From contig NW_026947484.1 of NCBI RefSeq assembly GCF_034190915.1, positions 72,309,482-72,373,481 of the forward strand: DNA of 64,000 nt, written 5' to 3'. The notes under the pieces are model-generated. The model searched no databases and had not been told where the DNA came from. It saw nothing but the letters and a program-made list of their open reading frames with translations. Origin of the DNA: Cavia porcellus. Its lineage: Eukaryota > Chordata > Mammalia > Rodentia > Caviidae. Positions within the stretch are counted from its first letter, which is position 1, and each line of letters opens with the position of its first letter. Below are positions 1 through 11,770 of the stretch, in pieces. The position numbers were made by a program, and so were the translations under genes.

Positions 1-889
1 TAGTGTTTCAGATACATGATTATAAGTTTATTAGAAGTAAATTTCAGTATTTTGTTCTGGACATAATGAAGTCAATACAGCAGTCCATGATTTTTGTTCA
101 TCCTACAGATTACCCAAGTCAGATAATGAGCTAAAAGAGCCCTTGTAGATAGAGAAAAGGGTGGGATTTGATTAAAAGTTTTTGGATCTGAAGTTGGTTT
201 AGGGATTAATGGCTTGGACTTTGTTAAAATTGGCTGATTTCATTCAAGATTTTTCGTTTTTTCTTCAGTATAAAACCCAAATGACTTTCATAGGTAGACC
301 TTCAAAGTTGGCAGTTTTTAATTGTTGAAAAGTAATGAATTTGAATTGTGTGAAGAAGTTTGTTTAGGGAATTGCAAAATGAAAAAAACAACTAAGCATA
401 TGATCTATAAGGTCTGTGAAACATGAAATTAGTATTTGTCTTTTCTTAATGCTGGGTAAAAGTTTAAGTTTAAAGGAATTTAAGTTCATTTTACAAAATT
501 TAGAGGAACAAGTAGGGGCTGGCAGAAAGTTCTTACACTTAAAACAGATTCTGATTATTAAAGTGGGAGGTTCTTTTTTAAAGGTCCTAATTGTAAAGCT
601 GCTTTTTTGAGAGTTTCAATTTGGTTGTCCTACTCTGTAGTATAAACTGGCATCAAATTGCAGTGATCTTCCTGCGTCAACCTCACAGGTGCTGGAATTA
701 CAGGTGTGCACCACCACGCCCATTCTTGGAAAGCTTCTTAAACTCTAGGAAGTTTGGATATGCTAATAGTGTAATAGTGTTAGTGATCTATAAATCTTAC
801 TGTGTCTCTTAGTTTTTTTTTTAACTTAAGATCATTGTCAGCCTGTGATCTGAAGAGTAAGTTTCTAAATTTTTACCCTTCCTTTTCAG
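1..889 (+). other. ZFAND5: ZFAND5 intron, 3' part
   Basis: Intronic sequence upstream of the penultimate coding exon. It ends in a pyrimidine-rich tract and the acceptor CAG at 887-889. The short ORFs here show no codon or domain signal. A B1 fragment lies within it. No other element was seen. Confidence 0.8.
645..722 (-). repeat. B1 SINE fragment
   Basis: The + strand reads as the reverse complement of a B1 head: a diverged GTGATCTTCCTGCGTCAACC block followed by GCTGGAATTACAGGTGTGCA and CCACCACGCCC. Only about half the element remains, within a ZFAND5 intron. Confidence 0.75.
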
Positions 890-1781
890 TTGTTACTCAG
901 CCCAGTCCATCAGTTTCTCAGCCCAGTACTTCTCAAAGTGAAGAAAAAGCTCCTGAATTGCCCAAACCAAAGAAGAACAGATGTTTCATGTGTAGAAAGA
1001 AAGTTGGCCTTACAGGTATTAAGACTGCTTACGATAGATAGTGTCCAAAGGACTGAGCAGTGTGACATGTTTTTATAAGAACATTAAGGGATGGAAGGTT
1101 AAGAGGCTACTAAGAAAAGGGATGAAAGTAAAGTGGGTGAGAGATAGTGTGTTACTGTGTCTGCCTCTAATCTCATGGTTATTATTAACCTTAAGTGGGC
1201 TCCTAACCCTGCACATGAAATGTTCTAGACATTTTCTACTTTAAGCCTCAGAATTTTGTAGTTGATTTTTATCTAGTTCTCTCTTGAGAGGAAATATTTA
1301 CACAGTTGCCAAATAGTGTGACAGGGCTATGTGAAATTCAGCTTGACTCTGGAACCTGCGTGAGTTCTGTCTTAGTGTTTTGAGCGTTGCTGGAAGGAAA
1401 ACAGCCTGGTAGAATTAGTCAGTAGGTAGCCCATCTTATTTTTTGGCTGTGTTTTGGCCTACCAAGCACTTAGGGCTTCAGGTTACCCCTGTTACTCTTA
1501 GAGATGAGACTAAGCATAGTTACTTGATACTGTCCTGTTGTAAAGCGATGGCAATAGGGTCCTTTTCTATAGTCAGTAAGGCTCTAATTGCCACAAGTTC
1601 CCAAGTGACATGGCTTCCTCTTGTTTGTACAGGATTTGACTGCCGATGTGGAAATTTGTTTTGTGGACTTCACCGTTACTCTGACAAGCACAACTGTCCA
1701 TATGATTACAAAGCAGAAGCAGCAGCAAAAATCAGAAAAGAAAACCCAGTTGTTGTGGCTGAAAAAATCCAGAGAATATAA
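890..1781 (+). CDS. ZFAND5: ZFAND5 (AN1-type zinc finger protein 5, ZNF216), last two coding exons
   Basis: Two coding exons, 890-1015 and 1633-1781, joined across a GT-AG intron; the split glycine codon (G|GA) keeps the frame. The first exon encodes a Ser/Pro/Gln-rich linker and the start of the AN1 finger ([12 protein letters not shown]). The second encodes the rest ([21 protein letters not shown]), giving the C-x2-C ... C-x-C-x4-C-x2-H-x5-H-x-C zinc ligands, and the C-terminal tail ending EKIQRI before TAA at 1779-1781. This matches the C-terminus of ZFAND5 as I know it. The N-terminal A20 finger is encoded upstream of the window. Established knowledge: ZFAND5 binds ubiquitin through A20, stimulates 26S proteasome activity, takes part in muscle atrophy, and has been reported to bind AU-rich mRNAs. 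The sequence through both exons is undamaged, so this is the functional gene and not a retrocopy, since introns are present. The close paralogue ZFAND6 differs in the linker. Confidence 0.96.
1016..1632 (+). other. ZFAND5: ZFAND5 last intron (617 bp)
   Basis: Donor GTATTA at 1016 and acceptor TTTGTACAG ending at 1632. It interrupts the AN1 zinc finger between its first and second cysteine pairs at a phase-1 position. No repeat was recognised inside. Confidence 0.93.
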
Positions 1782-3036
1782 ATTAGTGCTTGTGAAGAGA
1801 CTGAAACTTTGTTTTTATTTTAATATATCGTAGGAAAACATTAAAGAGCAGATGCATGGCCATTTTCCTTTGATGTTCTCCAGAGTTTTGCTTTACACTT
1901 GTCTGTCTTACAACTGGTATTTTAGGATGTTTGGGTGTTTGTTACAGGCAGAATTGGATAGATACAGCCCTACAAAATGTATATGCCCTCCCCTGAATAA
2001 AATTGAATGAAAATTACACAGCAAATTAAAGTAACAGATAACAGGGAGAAAAAAATTAATTCCCATGTGCCAAACAAAATAAATGAAATCTCTGCATGTT
2101 TGCAGCATATCTGCCTTTTGGGAATGTAATCAAGGTATAATCTTGGCTAGTGTTATGTGCCTGTATTTGTTTTTTAAATGGTACACCAGAAGAGGACTGG
2201 CAGTCTACTTCTACCATAGTTAAACTTTTCACCCTCTTAATTTCCACATGTTCTTTGAAAGCAGAATGAAAGCTATGAAAGGATCACACCCTGCTTTCTG
2301 TGAAACAAGTGTTGGTGCCATTTGTAAGCCCAGTTCAGTTGGTATTCTATTTGCTATCTAATAAGACATTCTGTGACAGATATACATCACAACTGATTGT
2401 AAGTAAAACCAAGCCAACAACAGGGTTTTGAGATAATCTTTGAAGCTTATGCTGGCCTGCACCAGAAGATTTCTGCATTATTCTCATTGCTAAAAATGTA
2501 TAGCACAGAACTGCACTAGGATTAATCACTTTACAAGAAGAAATTTAAAACTGCGTTTGGTTTTCATATACAGCAGCTCTTGAATAACATGCATCTGAAT
2601 TTTTAAGTTGCAAAGGTATCTGAACAGTTAATTTTTCATGTGTATCTTTTGTTGAATGTTTTGGTTCAAGAAAGAATGTTTAAAGCTTTTTAAAGACTTC
2701 AGTTAATGTAATTGTACCCTTCTGCATGGAAAATCATAACCAACATGGCTGCAGTAGACTTCTTAGTGGTATCCAGCACCACTTGCAGAGGGCTGCTTTA
2801 TCATATTAATTGTACTTGGGTGTAGGACTCTAGTGTTCTTGGGTGTATTGCATGGGCTGCATTATCTACAGCATTGTACAATAACAACTAGAAAAGGCAG
2901 TATACTTCACTGATGCTTGTCTGGTAATATCACTTCTGTGTTATAATGGAAGGTTTCTTGTGATGTATGAAACTTGTGTTTTTTATATATAAATGAGCAT
3001 AGTTAGGTTAGTGTTGTGGTAATGCCTGTTTTCATC

Positions 3037-3044
3037 TGTAAATA
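3037..3044 (+). promoter_or_regulatory. Pumilio response element (TGTAAATA)
   Basis: Exact match to the PUM1/PUM2 consensus UGUANAUA in the ZFAND5 3' UTR on the transcribed strand. Pumilio proteins recruit deadenylases; activity here is inferred from the motif alone. Confidence 0.55.
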
Positions 3045-3240
3045 GTTAAGTATGTACACGAGGCACTACTTCTGATTTATTGCAGTGTTTGGTCCTAGTT
3101 TTTATTTTTATTAAAGCATTCGGTTTTGCTTTCAGTTTTATGTACCTTAGTTTGAGTTAGATTTGCAGATGTGTACAGATAGTTCATATTTATGTATTGC
3201 ACATAATCATGCTATTCAGCATTGATGCTATATTGTATTA

Positions 3241-3248
3241 TGTAAATA
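3241..3248 (+). promoter_or_regulatory. Pumilio response element next to the poly(A) signal
   Basis: Second exact UGUANAUA match (TGTAAATA). Its last base is the first base of the AATAAA hexamer, so Pumilio and CPSF would compete for overlapping RNA if both bind. Confidence 0.55.
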
Positions 3249-3253
3249 ATAAA
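3248..3253 (+). terminator. ZFAND5: ZFAND5 poly(A) signal AATAAA
   Basis: Canonical AATAAA followed at about 25-45 nt by a U/GU-rich stretch (TTTGTTCATTGGGTTTTT). Cleavage is expected near 3265-3275. Confidence 0.75.
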
Positions 3254-3275
3254 AGCCATGTACAGAGGGAAACTT

Positions 3276-4574
3276 CCATTTGTTCATTGGGTTTTTAAGC
3301 CTTAGGTAGAACTGTACAGGGAAAAAATAGAAAATGTTTCATACTAAACTTTATAGTTACATTTGTAGACTTTGCATGGCTATAGTGTAAATTTTATTTT
3401 CCACTGGAGTTCTTGAACTCTTGTCAAGTGAACACCATGAGTTTGAGATATTTTCAAGTCTGGTACATAAAAGGCAATTTATTTTTGAAGAACTGAAAAG
3501 GCATTGTTAAGATAAAATTGTCAAAACTTGAGAAAGGTATGAAATTTAACATTACACTTTTTTCCACGTTGTGATTTAATCTGTTACTTTAATGATTTAA
3601 AACCCTGCAGACAAAAGTAGGCATGACTGTTTACAGAAAGTTATTTTTAGCCTTTGGCTCTAATGTGGAGATGGGCCCATGGGCTCATCTTTGTGGGTGT
3701 CTCTTGTGCCAGATAATGGCAGATGTAACATGCTGACTTTGCCGGACAGGGCAGCTGAAGCCAAGAGCAGAACCACTCTTCTCAGGGACCGAGTATGGGG
3801 GACAGTATTTACCCTGGCTTACTTGGATCTGACTGTTCTCTCTGTGCTGCTGCTTTGCTTCCTGTGGAGATGTTTAGGGTTGAAGTCCATGTGCTAAAAT
3901 GTAGATAGTATCCACAATATCAAGGGTAATCTTGGTAACATTGGAAATCCTAGTATACTGAGAGGGAACTTAGTTTTCCAATTTTACAAAAAGTCCCAAT
4001 GAAAATTTGGTAAATTTAGATCCAGCTGACAAGTTTTAAAATCAGTACTAAGACTTAAATGAAAAGAAAAACCCGAAACTCCCATTTACAGAGGACTCTG
4101 AATAGTAGCTAGAGATGGTAGTGTGTGTCCCATACTCACTTTTTACTAGACACTACAGGGGTTTGATCAGCAGGGCGTGTTTCCTCAGTTCTCACTCAAG
4201 GCTTCAGCTTCGTAATGCATTCATTTTAAAGGTACTGTTTCCGTTGAGCACAAATTCTGGGCACCATTTCCACCCAGAAAGTTTGGCTGGGACAGTCACG
4301 GTTAGTTTTTCAAGTCTGATCTTACAGTGAGCCTACTCTGTAAAACTAGGGTCTCCGGTTTGACAGAGGATGGTGTTCCATAGGATGGGTGTTAGTAGAG
4401 GAAAGGTGAACTTCGTTTTGAACAGTGTAGTGGTTGGGATCATGAACATTAGAACCAAGGTGTCTTAGGCAAGTTATTTCAGGATGGCATCAGGCTGTTA
4501 AAGATTAAGTAAATGAAGATGTTGACTCTTCAGGAGTGAACACAGCACTTGAAACTGCCTGGAATGTAGCGCTT
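3276..4574. other. Intergenic, no gene seen
   Basis: Short ORFs on both strands have no recognisable domains. A weak MIR-like segment may lie around 4430-4520 (AAGGTGTCTTAGGCAAGTTA). Nothing else can be supported; a longer ZFAND5 3' UTR isoform cannot be excluded. Confidence 0.5.
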
Positions 4575-4576
4575 GC

Positions 4577-4729
4577 TTTTGTTTTTTTGTTTTCTTGAGA
4601 CAGGGTCCTCTAGTTGAAGCTGCTTTTTCCTGGCCTTCACTGTGTAGCCCATGTTGGCCTCGGACTTGTGATCCTCCTGTTTCAGCTTTCTGAGTGCTGG
4701 ATTACAGGTGTGTGTCACCACCCCTAGCT
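4577..4729 (-). repeat. B1 SINE
   Basis: Reverse-complement B1: T-rich tail complement, then GAGACAGGGTCCTCTAG, GTGTAGCCCATGTTGGCCT, GTGATCCTCCTGTTTCAGC and GTGCTGGATTACAGGTGTGT. Near full length. Confidence 0.85.
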
Positions 4730-5974
4730 TTTGCTAACTTTAATGTCCTAAATTAATGTCTAGACTAGAAAAGAAACAGTTTTAAGGAGATTGGTTACTT
4801 CAAGTTCTACAGTGAAAAGGTTCAAATTTGAAACTTTTAAGCTATAAGTGATGGGAATCTTTTTCACTGGCCTGTCTTTGCAGATGTTTGCGTTAAAGGA
4901 AGTTCCTAGCAGGTGAATAAAATTAGACAAATATCTGCTTAGTAATAGCAAGATAGTAAGCATACTGCTGTTGTATTTTTGGTAGGTAATATTCTCACAT
5001 CCTTCCAAGATGAGTTTCATATTCATTAAGCATAGCTATCTTGTCTTAATATCCACTGGTGTTCTTGTACATGCATTTTAGGTAAATGGCATGGGTCAGA
5101 AAGACTATGTGGTCTGTTCACCTACATGTTGGAAGTTGTACAAAAACTTTAATTTGATACTGATCTTTACTTGAATGTACAAAATACAGTGACCCTAGTA
5201 TTGTAATTTTGAGGAGAATGAAAGTGGTTCTTGACTTGATTAGCAAAAACTACCCTTAAGTTACCTAAAATAGTGTATATGCTTTAGGCAGCAAGCTTTT
5301 AAGGAAAAGAAACTGGGAAGTTCACAAAACCATTTTATTTTGCTTGTTTGTCCAGTCTACTTAAATGTGCAGCTATATGGAAAACCCATCTTAATACACT
5401 GGTTTCCACACCTCCAGTTTCCAGCTTACAGCAAAGAGCACTGTTTGTGTTTTCTCTCAGTGCATTGTATTCCAGTACTAAAGTGAAAGTTAAATAATCA
5501 CTTTGTGCCTTGATTAAGTTCTATTCACAGTGCTATACAGTCCTGTTAGCCTGGGAGCCAGCTTTACCAAGTAAGACCGCACATAACAGCAAGTTGAAGG
5601 AAATTACAGCAGTTGAGTAGTAGTATTTTTCCTTATGATTTCATTACATATCTGAAATGATATAACTAAACCTGTTCAGAAGTAATTGTCAGTCACATCA
5701 AAAGTTAATAGGAAATTTTCGTAACATTCTCAAATTTCAGTGGAGTACAGGAATCGTTAAAGTAGATAGCATTTAAAAGCTTAGCCTTTAGAGTTAGTCT
5801 CAACCAGGAAATGTAACATGTATGTGTTCTACTTAATCATTGGTGTCTCAGTAAATTTCTCAGACGTTTTTATAAGTTACCTTGTCCTGGCCACATAACT
5901 TGACCTTGTATTCCCAGGTCACTAAGATTATGTTCAGACATGCAGATTGCAGTACTGCATAAATAATTATTTTA
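4730..5974. other. Intergenic, nothing recognised
   Basis: AT-rich sequence without a coding signal, SINE or LTR that I could recognise. Confidence 0.5.
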
Positions 5975-6087
5975 GGTTTTGGTTTTTGAGACAGTCTCCC
6001 TGGAGTTCAGGCTGGCCTCAAACTCAGCAATCCTGCCTCACAGTCTCCCTAGTCCTGGGATTTACAGGCTTCTACCACACTCAGCTA
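5975..6087 (-). repeat. B1 SINE, diverged
   Basis: Reverse-complement B1 with landmarks TTTTTGAGACAGTCTCCCTG, CAGGCTGGCCTCAAACTCAG and TGGGATTTACAGGCTTCTAC. Shortened internally. Confidence 0.8.
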
Positions 6088-6698
6088 TGACTTTTCTATT
6101 GTGTGTGCTACAGTTACCCCTAAGCTTCTTTTGTTCTCATTTCGTTCTTTTCCATATCCATCCTTGGAGCTATCCTGTGTGTGGTAATACAAGTCTTAAT
6201 AAACAGCTACATACTAAAAATTTTGACTTTAATTTTTATTAGTGTATGTATGCAGTAATACTGGTTACAATCAAGTCCTTGCAGTTAATCATACACATTC
6301 CAAACCAGATTAATAGGCCTAAAAGCACTATTTTTAGCTAGATTTGGATTATTTGGTTGGGTTATCAGATTGTTTTGCCCGTGTGGGGTGGCATAGCCAG
6401 TTTTCACTGGCTAGATTATATCAGGAGAGATACATGAGGATTTATTATGATACTTTGTTTTTACTGGTGCATGTTTGCAATACATAATTATTACTCCTGA
6501 AGACTCAGTACTTGTGTATAACATCTTAATGTTTTTCCCCTTCAGAGGTTTATTAGATAAAACAGTGTTACTTGTTCTAAGTAAATTCAATCCACAGGCA
6601 TCAAAAAATAATGCATTCATATTCAGACGTGGCTTTTTAGCATTCAGGTGACAAATGTTTATGAGTCATTAATGAAAGTGAGGCTTTTAAAGTGGATT
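6088..6698. other. Intergenic, nothing recognised
   Basis: Short AT-rich ORFs only; no repeat family recognised. Confidence 0.5.
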
Positions 6699-6846
6699 GA
6701 GCTGAATGTGGTGGCACACATCTGTGATCCTAGCACTCAGAAAGCTAATCAAGAGGGAGGGTCACCCCAATTTTGAGGCCAGTCTGGGCTACATAATTAG
6801 TTCAAGGCTATCCTGAACTACATAGGAAGACCCTGTCTCCAAAACC
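6699..6846 (+). repeat. B1 SINE
   Basis: Forward B1: GCTGAATGTGGTGGCACACA, TGTGATCCTAGCACTCAGA, CAGTCTGGGCTACATAATTA, TCCTGAACTACATAGGAAGA and CCCTGTCTCC. It carries the internal duplication typical of B1. Confidence 0.87.
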
Positions 6847-7256
6847 AAAGGATGGAGGGATTAAAGTTACTTGTGATTTGCAACCCATGGTAATTAGCAA
6901 ATCTCCCACTTTAAATAGTGGTGTCCACTATAAAATAGATGCAGCCACTTCAATACTGAAAGGATTACACTAATACTAAAAGTTACTAAGGATTATTTGA
7001 GTAAACCAGGTAAGAAGTCAAAAGAACAAGTTAATAAAATTAATTTTGATTCCTGGGATCTGTCTTACAGGATGACTGAACTCACATTTTACAAGCTTTT
7101 TTAAAATAGACTTTCTGATTTTAATATGAATCCAAAACCTAAAGACACGATTTTTTTTACCAGTTTTAAGCAATTTTATATAACAGCTACCAAGAACAAT
7201 TTAGAAAATCTAGGCAAGATCTGACTTCAGTTTAACAAAATGTAAATTATTGAAAA

Positions 7257-7377
7257 AGCTGGCACACACCTTGTAATCCAGGCACTGAGGGATCTTGGTA
7301 GGGGGTAGGGGGATCACCTTGAGTTCATGGCCACCCTTTACATACCAAGACCCTGTCTCAAAAACCAAATAAAAAAG
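7257..7377 (+). repeat. B1 SINE, diverged
   Basis: Forward B1 starting at GCTGGCACACACCTTGTAAT and ending AAGACCCTGTCTCAAAAACC with an A-rich tail. The 5' end is truncated. Confidence 0.75.
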
Positions 7378-9399
7378 AATGTGTTTAAACAATACTTGAA
7401 GTGGTTTGAATGATAAATTCTTGGAAGAGTTGGTAATAAGTGCCCTTTCCTGTTTTGAGATGATCAGATATGTATATATGGCTTTTATAAAACCAACACA
7501 AAAGTCACCCTAAGAACATAAATGGAATGGTTAGAAAGTCCCCTGCTTTCTCCAGGTCACACATGTCATGAATGCTCTGTTGGTAATTTTAAACTTTAAA
7601 GTTAGTTTTCTGTGGCATACATTTGTAAAGCTGAGAATCAGCTGCAACTTAGGAGCTGGATGTGTGATACCAAAGGTGCCTCTGGGAACCCTGAGGGGGA
7701 TGCTCGGGGTCCGGAGGAAGAATCTGAGAGGAGCAAGCAGAGCCTCGTGTTGGACTGAGCACCTTGGGCCGCTGGCCCTGGTGAGTCCTGGAGGGCGGGA
7801 TAAGCAGCAGGCGTGGTTTTCTCTGTCTACCACAGTGAACAAGGGTAATCTTTTGAATTGCCAAATTGGCCATGTTAACTGGAACTGAGAAAGTGAAATT
7901 GTTTCTCAGTTTTATGAGAACAGGTGTCAGAATCAATGCTGGGTGTGAGGGATGCATCATTGGAAGGCTCTCCTTCCAGGGACAGCAGGCCCGATAAATT
8001 TGTAAGTGCTATGTGCAGAGTGGATTGCACTAATGTAGATGGCCAGATACCAGCTTTTAAAGTTTGTACTGAAAATTTACATGGCTCTGGAAAAGATTAA
8101 TCTTGAACATCTGAGTACCTTCATCTATACAGAATTTAAGAATTAAAATGAAAATAAGCACATGGCAGGGGCTTATTAGCATAGGTAGATGCTTCTACAT
8201 TATCCTTAACACAGCTAATAACTTCCACAGATGTACAAGAAGCCAGATTCTGATCGGCAGGGTAACAGTCTTGGCTTTCTTACAAAGACACTTGGGAACA
8301 TTAAAAAGGAACAAGGTGCTATACAAGTCAAGAACACAGGTCTGCCTTCTCTGAATTAATATTAAAGAAAAATAGTACCTTCCCTGCCCCTGTTAGAGGC
8401 AGATAACTAGGTTCCGTGGAGAAGAGAATGAAGTAGTGAGGTACAAACTGTCCTCTGGTTGGTCCTTTTAAAACTAATCTTAGCTGACATTTCAGTTTGC
8501 TGCTTCTTGGTATCCCTTCTCCACTGGTCTCACAGGCCTGGGGCTGAAAACATGCTGTGCAAGTCCAGATGTCAGGCTGCACTGACCATCACAGTACTGT
8601 GAAATTCAGTCCCCAAGGATGACTGCACTTCACCTCTGAGAAATCCCTCTCCTGTCTGGGAACCCAGGTCCCAGACTGCTATGGCTGGAGGGATACCTTA
8701 GGATCAGTCTTTGAAACTTCTAATCTTTCTAATCCCCCTTAATCCTTTGATCTAGGTGCTGAAAATTGATGAGATTCGCTTAAATCATGTCTAAGAGTAA
8801 AAAGGTAACCAACCTTTTAGCAAAGACATTCTCAAACCCGTGGGTCACAAAAATCAACACACTCGGGCTGTGGCTCATTCCCACCAACATGAGAGGATGT
8901 ATGTTTTATGATTCTGCCCTCCAAGATTCTGTTAATCAAGTTTGGAAAATGCTGTATAAAAATACAATTTTCTTCTCCCACAAACTAAGCCCATCCAATG
9001 AAAAGAAAGACACGTTTGGACAGTTGCCACTATTTCAGATCATGGGTATACATGATCAAGTGGATACGTGGAACCCCACTAGAGTATTTCACAAAATCCT
9101 GACACAGTCCTAAACTTTGATTTTATTTCTCATATACAGACATTTCACAAGGAAATTCTTTTAATTGTAAAGAGGAAAACAGATAAAACAAGTTTCAAAA
9201 CAGGATAGGAGGACAGTTATATTACTTGATACAATGCATATTGGTGCCTTGTAGTTACTCAGAGAACAGAAGCAGTTGTATAGGTCCCTTATCTACCTTG
9301 CATATACATGTATTTTGTCCTTTTACCCATTCTTCCTTTACCTGTCAGTTTGTCTTTTCTTTTGAACAGTTTCTCCCCAAATCACAATTACCTATTGTA
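7378..9399. other. Intergenic, no gene seen; GC-rich patch near 7660-7810
   Basis: ORFs of about 100 codons overlap on both strands at 7530-7960 inside a locally GC-rich patch. Neither shows a domain, signal peptide or splice context, so I regard them as chance ORFs. The rest is AT-rich without recognised repeats. Confidence 0.45.
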
Positions 9400-9990
9400 C
9401 ATTTTTTTTTTATTTTAAAGAGAAGAAAGAACAAAAATCAGGATGCAAAAAAACAAAAACAAAAGCAAAATGACGACCCCAAAAGTGATACAAGTTTTCA
9501 AAAGATGATGGAAATTTAACAATGGTTGTTACACTGCACATTGTTATCTTCAAAATAGTTGCTCAAGTTACCAGAAATGGGAACAAAATAAAAACAGTGA
9601 AATGGAACAAAATACTGGATTTCAAGAACAAGACCGAAGAAATCCCCCATAGTTGCCACAGTGCACACTGCCATCCTCCAAGTAGGTACCCAGACCACCA
9701 GGTGCAGGCTGCAGAGTCAACCAAACAATACAAAGTATCAAGCTGTTCCTTTAGGCTCAGTTGCTGTCATGACACCCTGAGTCCTCTGAATCAGCCAGTT
9801 GCTTACAGGTTGGGTGGAGGGGATGCTCTTCTGGTTTCCTAGCCCACGCACCTACTGGCTCACAGAAAGGTGTTTTGTCATCTTGCTGAGTCTCCTCCTG
9901 ATCCCCATGGCCTCTCCTGGAAAATTCTGAAAAGTAGCACTGAATCCCTTTGTTCCTTGGTGACAATAAAAAGAATGTTGTACCCACTTA
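9400..9990 (-). pseudogene. Possible processed retrocopy of an unidentified mRNA (tentative)
   Basis: Read on the minus strand, a 76-codon ORF (9987-9757) is followed by sequence with the character of a 3' UTR (CT-, T- and A-rich blocks) and then AATAAA plus an A-run (complement of the T-run at 9399-9415). This coding-then-UTR-then-A pattern resembles an old retrocopy. The ORF has a basic/acidic composition but I cannot name a parent gene, and the AATAAA merges directly into the A-run, which weakens the case. It may simply be unique intergenic sequence. Confidence 0.2.
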
Positions 9991-10029
9991 CTTTTTTGGT
10001 ATCCATTTATTTGTATTTTATTTATTTTT

Positions 10030-10172
10030 GTTTTTTCAAGATAGAGTCTCGCTACATAGTTCTGTCTGCCTGTAACTTACTTTCTAGCCCAGCTGGCCTC
10101 GAACTCCATGGTGATCCTCCTGCCTCAGCCTGCCTCTTGCTGGGATTATAGGCATGCACCACCATGCCCAGT
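10030..10172 (-). repeat. B1 SINE
   Basis: Reverse-complement B1: AAGATAGAGTCTCGCTACAT, GCTGGCCTCGAACTCCATGG, TGATCCTCCTGCCTCAGCCT and TGGGATTATAGGCATGCACC. Confidence 0.88.
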
Positions 10173-10404
10173 TGATACCCTTTTAATTACTAGCCTTGAA
10201 GGTAAGCAATTTAAAACTTTAGTCATACTTATCCCACTCTGAAGAAGAAAAGGTAGTTCAAAGAAAGAATTGTGAGTTATCCAGAAAAGTTGAGCAACAA
10301 TCAACACATCAGAGGGTTCCCAGCATAGCCACTATCAAGTCAGTATTGGGGTACAGAGACAGGAGAATAGGCAAAAGCTAGCTGAAGAAGTAAGGTAGCC
10401 CTGA

Positions 10405-10880
10405 CCTGCTAACTACAAGATCTAGGACCCAGGCTTAGAACAGTTCCCAAGACCCCAAAGCTAGACTTCTTGCGAGAACTGAAGCCCTGCACGTGAACTT
10501 CCTGTGACTATTTGAGGTTTTCCAGTAGGACTTCCTAGGCCAGGCATCAGCCTGAAATATGGGGTCCCAGCACCGCCTCTTGGTACCTGTATGTAGAGGT
10601 TCTCGAAGTTTTCCTCCAGATTTAGACACCATGAAAGCTTTGCTATCCACGATAGCCCACTGTTTCCCAGATGCAGCCTGTACCTTGATCTTTGTTCTCA
10701 CCTTCTCTTTCCCTTTACTCTGTCCAAGCTCGTCTAAAGAACAAGTTTCTCTCCTACTCTTCCGAATAAACTTTGTCACTGCTTTTTGCTTGTTTTGTCC
10801 AATTCTTTGTTCCAGATGAGAAGAACCTGGAATCTAATTCCAGAAGGAGAGCCGAGTAACCTGAAAGTGGTGGGATTTAG
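10405..10880 (+). mobile_element. Solo LTR-like element, family unassigned (copy 1)
   Basis: This segment is collinear with 26440-26790 (shared ACTACAAGATCT, ACAGTTCCCAA, ATCAGCCTGAA and GTCCAA blocks). Its 3' part matches 27380-27500 (ACTTTGYCACTGCTT, CCAATTCTTTGTT, AAGAACCTRRAATC). AATAAA at 10765-10770 is the probable LTR poly(A) signal. The pattern U3 - AATAAA - U5 across several dispersed copies supports an ERV LTR. Ends are uncertain. Confidence 0.5.
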
Positions 10881-11517
10881 TTGGTGAGTCACTTTTTAGA
10901 AGCACTCTTACCTGTTAGCAGCGCAACCTCAGAATCTTGTCCAAAAGCATTCCCAGAACAGTAGAAATTCATTTAAGTACGTATTGAAAAGACAGATGTA
11001 AGCAAATATTGAGCTGTCACTGAGATCTTTGTTTCATTTCTCTAAATGAAACCCAGAACCACGTGAGATACACAGTACTAAGAAATACTGAAGTATTACT
11101 GGAATGGCTTTTTGGTCCTGAGAATGTGTAACAGAGTCATTTAACAAAGTGTGCTTATGATCTCACCAGGAGCATGACAAAGTGAGGCAGAGGTGATCTT
11201 TATTGAAGAGATACCTAATTGTCCAGTGAGAAATGTAGTAGGAAAAAAAAAAACATCAAAGACCTTGAAATTGGCTAGACCTGAATATGGGACCTAGCCA
11301 GGATCCCCTGTAAGGGGTACAGTGAATGGATGAAAGAAATGGACACAAATTTAGTAATACATTAAGTGGAGCTGGGAGGTCAGTGCCTCAGGAGGGATAG
11401 CGACAAAAACACTCCCGGCCATGCTAGTGAGGGTCTTTATGTTGATGAGGAGGGTGGGGAAAGAGCAGGTTATCTAGGAGTTTAAAGAGTTCATCCTCCA
11501 GGTGAAACTATTTTTAT
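10881..11517. other. Intergenic, probably LTR-flanking sequence
   Basis: No coding signal. It could be internal ERV sequence linked to the LTR-like segments on either side, but nothing in it is diagnostic. Confidence 0.35.
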
Positions 11518-11590
11518 CACGGCCCACACGGCAAGGCACTAGACCTCGGACAAGTCCTCATCACAATTTAATTATGAAGTGATTTTTCCT
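11518..11590 (-). mobile_element. Fragment of the same LTR-like family, opposite orientation
   Basis: Its reverse complement (ATAATTAAATTG, then GAGGTCTAGTGCCTTGCCG) aligns with 26835-26895 (ATAATTAAATTG, then AAGGCCTAGTATCTTGCCA). Short, so tentative. Confidence 0.4.
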
Positions 11591-11609
11591 AGCAGTTTAT
11601 TAGAATGGT

Positions 11610-11770
11610 CCTCAGCAGACCTGGACTCCAGTCTTTGCTTCAGTCAGTCCTAAAACCTGTGTAGTTTTAGACAAAATAGTCTTCATACTTCTGTTTCCTC
11701 AAGAAGACAATCATGAGGTTAATGCCATTGTAATAGGATTGTTGCAGGGAAACAATCCAAGCCATGTCAA
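11610..11770 (+). repeat. MIR SINE
   Basis: MIR core order is visible: GACCTGGACTCCAGTCTTTG, then a CTGTTTCCTC block, then AATGCCATTGTAATAGGATT. Diverged, as expected for this ancient mammalian family. Confidence 0.55.

Larger units (their letters stand above)
1782..3275 (+). other. ZFAND5: ZFAND5 3' UTR
   Basis: About 1.5 kb of AT-rich sequence free of SINEs runs from the stop codon to the first strong poly(A) signal with a downstream GU/U-rich stretch (about 3279-3297). Absence of repeats in an otherwise repeat-dense window fits a constrained 3' UTR. An ATTAAA hexamer at 3110-3115 could give a slightly shorter isoform. The exact cleavage site is inferred. Confidence 0.8.

Noticed and set aside
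1443..1631. Upstream extension of the last ZFAND5 exon as an independent protein start
   Set aside because: It is intron sequence before the acceptor at 1632; the frame is open by chance.
7531..7960. Overlapping ORFs of about 100 codons on both strands
   Set aside because: Mutually overlapping frames in a GC-rich patch with no domain, splice or promoter support.
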